DNA of 34,916 bases, from assembly GCA_047623825.1 (NCBI GenBank), contig JBLHOS010000023.1:1-34916 (forward strand), in the 5' to 3' direction. The notes beneath the pieces were generated by a model. It was given only the letters and a program-made list of their open reading frames with translations, was not told the origin of the DNA and did no database searches. A program made the position numbers and the translations under genes. Origin of the DNA: JBLHOS01 sp047623825 (lineage in GTDB: Bacteria > Pseudomonadota > Alphaproteobacteria > Rhodobacterales > Rhodobacteraceae). This document shows positions 32,260-34,916 of this stretch, piece after piece (the stretch's first letter is position 1; each line of letters begins with the position of its first letter).

Positions 32260-34916
32260 TCAGGACAGGGCCTCGTCACATCGCTCACACACATGTTGAT
32301 GGCTGTGGATACCCACATCAGGCAAGATTTTCCAGCATCGCTGACATTTCTCACCGACTGCACGCTCAAACACAACGCCAATGCCCTCAATCTCAGGCAG
32401 GCGGAATGCTTCGGCTGGTGCTGGGTTTGGCGTGATGTTGATGGCCGACGTGATCACGATGTCATCAAAATCAACCGATTTCAACGCGGTCACCAGGTCC
32501 GCATCGTCGACATAGACAACTGGGGCCGCCTCTAGGCTGGCACCGATCACTTTGTCCCGACGCTGAATTTCCAGCGCTGCGGTCACCACACGGCGTGCAC
32601 GGCGGATCTTTTCCCATTTAGCGGCCAACGCCGGGTCGTGCCAATCTGCTGGCGTGTCAGTCATGTCTTGCAGGTGAACCGAACTGTCGTCGCCGGGGAA
32701 CCGCTCTAGCCAGACTTCCTCCATCGTGAACACCAAAACTGGTGCCAGCCAAGTGGTGAGCCGGTGATAAAGGATATCCAGAACAGTGCGGGCGGCCCGG
32801 CGGCGCGCACTATCACCATCGCAATAAAGCACATCTTTGCGGATATCGAAGTAGAATGCCGACAGGTCGGTGGTCGCAAAGTTAAACACCGCTTGGAACA
32901 CACCTTGGAAATCGTATTTGGTGTAGCCTTCGCGCACGACCGCATCAATCTCAGTCAGGCGGTGCAGGACCCACCGCTCCAGCTCTGGCATCTGCGATGG
33001 TTCAACACGGTCAGCCTCGGAAAAATCGGCCAATGAGCCAAGCATGAACCGCATGGTGTTGCGCAGACGGCGATAGCTGTCAGCCACCCCTTTGAGGATC
33101 TCATCGCCGATCCGCAGATCAGTCGTATAGTCAGACTGCGCCACCCAAAGCCTAAGGATATCCGCGCCGTACTGTTGCACAACCTTTTCTGGCGCGATGG
33201 TATTGCCGACTGATTTAGACATCTTCATGCCCTTCTCATCCAGCGTGAACCCGTGGGTCAGAACCGCGCGATATGGCGCACGACCTTGGGTGCCGCAAGA
33301 CTGTAACATCGAGGAATGGAACCAGCCTCGATGTTGATCGGTACCTTCGAGATAAAGATCAGCCAGACCGTCGTCAGACCCGTCGGCCCGGTCACGCAAC
33401 ACAAACGCATGGGTGGAACCGCTGTCGAACCATACATCAAGGATATCAAGAACTTGGTTGTAGTCGTCTGGAGTGTAGTCACTGCCCAAGAATCGCTGTT
33501 TCGCGCCATCTTTGTACCACGCGTCCGCGCCCTCGGCCTCAAACGCCTCTAGAATTCGGGCATTTACGGCCGGGTCACGCAGTAAGAAATCAGGGTCCGT
33601 TGGCTTTGAACCAGCTTTGACAAAACAGGTCAGCGGCACGCCCCATGCGCGTTGACGTGACAACACCCAATCAGGGCGCGCCTCGATCATCGAATAAAGC
33701 CGGTTGCGCCCGGTTTGCGGTGTCCAAGTGACCAACTGATCGATTGAGGTCAGCGCGCGTTCGCGGATGGTTTTGCCATAGGTGTCCAGACCATCACCGA
33801 CGGGGCGATCGATCGCTGCAAACCACTGTGGGCGGTTCAACCGGATCACAGGGGCCTTGGAGCGCCAAGAGTGTGCATCTGAGATGGTGATCCGGCGACG
33901 AGCCAAAAGCGCACCAACATCAACCAATTTCGCCATCACCACTTTGTTGGCGTCGCCCGGTTTACCACTGGATTTCAACACTGCTTCGCCACCAAAGAAC
34001 GGTAGATCGGCACGGAACGAACTGTCGTCTAAGATATTGAATGTCATTGGCAGCTTATGTTTTACGCCAATCGCATAGTCGTCATCACCGTGGCTGGGAG
34101 CAGTGTGCACAAAGCCTGTGCCCGCGTCATCGGTAACGTGCTCGCCCGGCAGTAGAGGCACATCAAAGTCCCACTCGCCATCAGCCCCATCAGCCCCACG
34201 CAAAGGATGCGCGCAGACCAAAGCAGACAAATCATCCGCGCCGACGTCAGAAAGCCGTGTGACCATGCTCATATCCAACCGGGCCGCAGCAAAGATCTGT
34301 TCGGCTAGGACATCTGCTACAAGATACCTATCACCGACGCTGACCCAACATTCTTCGGGTCGCGAATGTACTTCGTAAAGACCATAGGAGATTGTCGGTC
34401 CAAAGCAGATCGCGCGGTTCTGCGGGATGGTCCAGGGCGTGGTTGTCCAGATAACAACCGACAGCGCGGTCTGCCCCAGCTTCGATAAATCCTCATGGCC
34501 ACCACTGGCCAATGCTTCAGGTGCGCTGACAATCGGGAACTTCACCCAAATCGCATCGGTTTGGCGATCATGATACTCAACCTCAGCCTCAGCCAGTGCT
34601 GTCTTTTCGACAGGCGACCACATCACAGGTTTTGAGCCTTGATAAAGCGTGCCGTTCATCAGGAATTTCTGAAATTCCTCCGCGATCACACGTTCTGCGT
34701 GGAAATCCATCGTCAGATAGGGATTCTCCCATTTGCCGGTGATGCCCAAACGTTTGAATTCGTCCCGCTGGATATCGACCCAGCCTTTTGCGAACTCCCG
34801 ACATTCTTGGCGAAAATCAACAACTGGGATCTGGTCTTTATCCTGTCCCTTTTGGCGATATTTCTCTTCGATCTTCCACTCAATCGGCAGACCGTGGCAA
34901 TCCCAGCCCGGGATAT
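32260..34916 (-). CDS. ileS: Isoleucyl-tRNA synthetase (5' end beyond the window)
   Basis: About 884 codons are visible and the frame stays open to the right edge (IPGWDCHGLPIEWKIEEKY), so the start and HIGH motif lie beyond 34916. WDCHGLPIE, then VIWTTTPWTIPQNRAI in the editing domain, DVWFDSGSTHAFV, and KMSKSVGNTI identify IleS. The C-terminus has a zinc-binding finger (CQRCWKIL ... CERCDEA), typical of bacterial type I IleS. The stop is TGA at 32260-32262. The enzyme charges tRNA-Ile in the cytosol. Downstream ogt follows on the same strand after 21 bases, a likely operon. Confidence 0.97.
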   Translation of the reverse strand, partial: IPGWDCHGLPIEWKIEEKYRQKGQDKDQIPVVDFRQECREFAKGWVDIQRDEFKRLGITGKWENPYLTMDFHAERVIAEEFQKFLMNGTLYQGSKPVMWSPVEKTALAEAEVEYHDRQTDAIWVKFPIVSAPEALASGGHEDLSKLGQTALSVVIWTTTPWTIPQNRAICFGPTISYGLYEVHSRPEECWVSVGDRYLVADVLAEQIFAAARLDMSMVTRLSDVGADDLSALVCAHPLRGADGADGEWDFDVPLLPGEHVTDDAGTGFVHTAPSHGDDDYAIGVKHKLPMTFNILDDSSFRADLPFFGGEAVLKSSGKPGDANKVVMAKLVDVGALLARRRITISDAHSWRSKAPVIRLNRPQWFAAIDRPVGDGLDTYGKTIRERALTSIDQLVTWTPQTGRNRLYSMIEARPDWVLSRQRAWGVPLTCFVKAGSKPTDPDFLLRDPAVNARILEAFEAEGADAWYKDGAKQRFLGSDYTPDDYNQVLDILDVWFDSGSTHAFVLRDRADGSDDGLADLYLEGTDQHRGWFHSSMLQSCGTQGRAPYRAVLTHGFTLDEKGMKMSKSVGNTIAPEKVVQQYGADILRLWVAQSDYTTDLRIGDEILKGVADSYRRLRNTMRFMLGSLADFSEADRVEPSQMPELERWVLHRLTEIDAVVREGYTKYDFQGVFQAVFNFATTDLSAFYFDIRKDVLYCDGDSARRRAARTVLDILYHRLTTWLAPVLVFTMEEVWLERFPGDDSSVHLQDMTDTPADWHDPALAAKWEKIRRARRVVTAALEIQRRDKVIGASLEAAPVVYVDDADLVTALKSVDFDDIVITSAINITPNPAPAEAFRLPEIEGIGVVFERAVGEKCQRCWKILPDVGIHSHQHVCERCDEALS

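Noticed and set aside
1..34916. CRISPR array, prophage, toxin-antitoxin or defence system
   Set aside because: I saw no regularly spaced repeats, no phage structural genes, and no recognisable nuclease or paired toxin genes; IS remnants explain the mobile signatures.

Overview
The window reads as chromosomal DNA of a marine alphaproteobacterium of the Roseobacter group (Rhodobacterales). The basis is the GC-rich coding, the housekeeping proteins (ValS, IleS, HrpB, MeaB, YgfZ), a form-II CoxL-like molybdenum hydroxylase large subunit, and an intergenic motif I remember from Rhodobacteraceae. The genus is not resolved. The many decayed insertion sequences would fit an IS-rich lineage, but that is only an inference.

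There are two halves. Positions 1-13.3 kb are an accessory island. The left edge (1-1200) is a pile of IS fossils: an IS6-like start, an IS3 remnant, and an ISAs1 fragment that the IS3 element entered. Next comes a tight three-gene operon (1552-6094): an unrecognised protein, a concanavalin-like jelly-roll protein, and a sulfatase with a C-terminal RTX-type repeat tail. Positions 6.5-7.5 kb hold four more IS fossils (IS256, IS21, IS1380, IS630). Two glycosyltransferase-like genes follow (7825-9769), then an ISKra4-like fragment and an ISL3 transposase gene killed by two lesions (10098-11340), an FkbM-type methyltransferase (11762-12631), and a broken, shortened sulfatase gene (12655-13254).

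Positions 13251-17041 carry three minus-strand glycan genes: a GT2-type glycosyltransferase with a methyltransferase-like C-terminal half, a close paralogue of the 7825 glycosyltransferase, and a second GT2-type enzyme. Together the island looks like machinery for building and sulfate-editing a surface or secreted polysaccharide.

From 17.1 kb rightwards the content is mostly conserved: meaB, hrpB, a frameshifted lipocalin-like pseudogene, a DUF2235 hydrolase overlapping a CoxL-like subunit, valS, a HisC-like aminotransferase converging on a serine/alanine-glyoxylate aminotransferase, a TIGR04283-like glycosyltransferase divergent from ygfZ, ogt, and ileS running off the right edge. I saw no tRNA, rRNA, CRISPR array, prophage or replication origin. 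All family assignments come from motif recognition by eye; no database search was possible.
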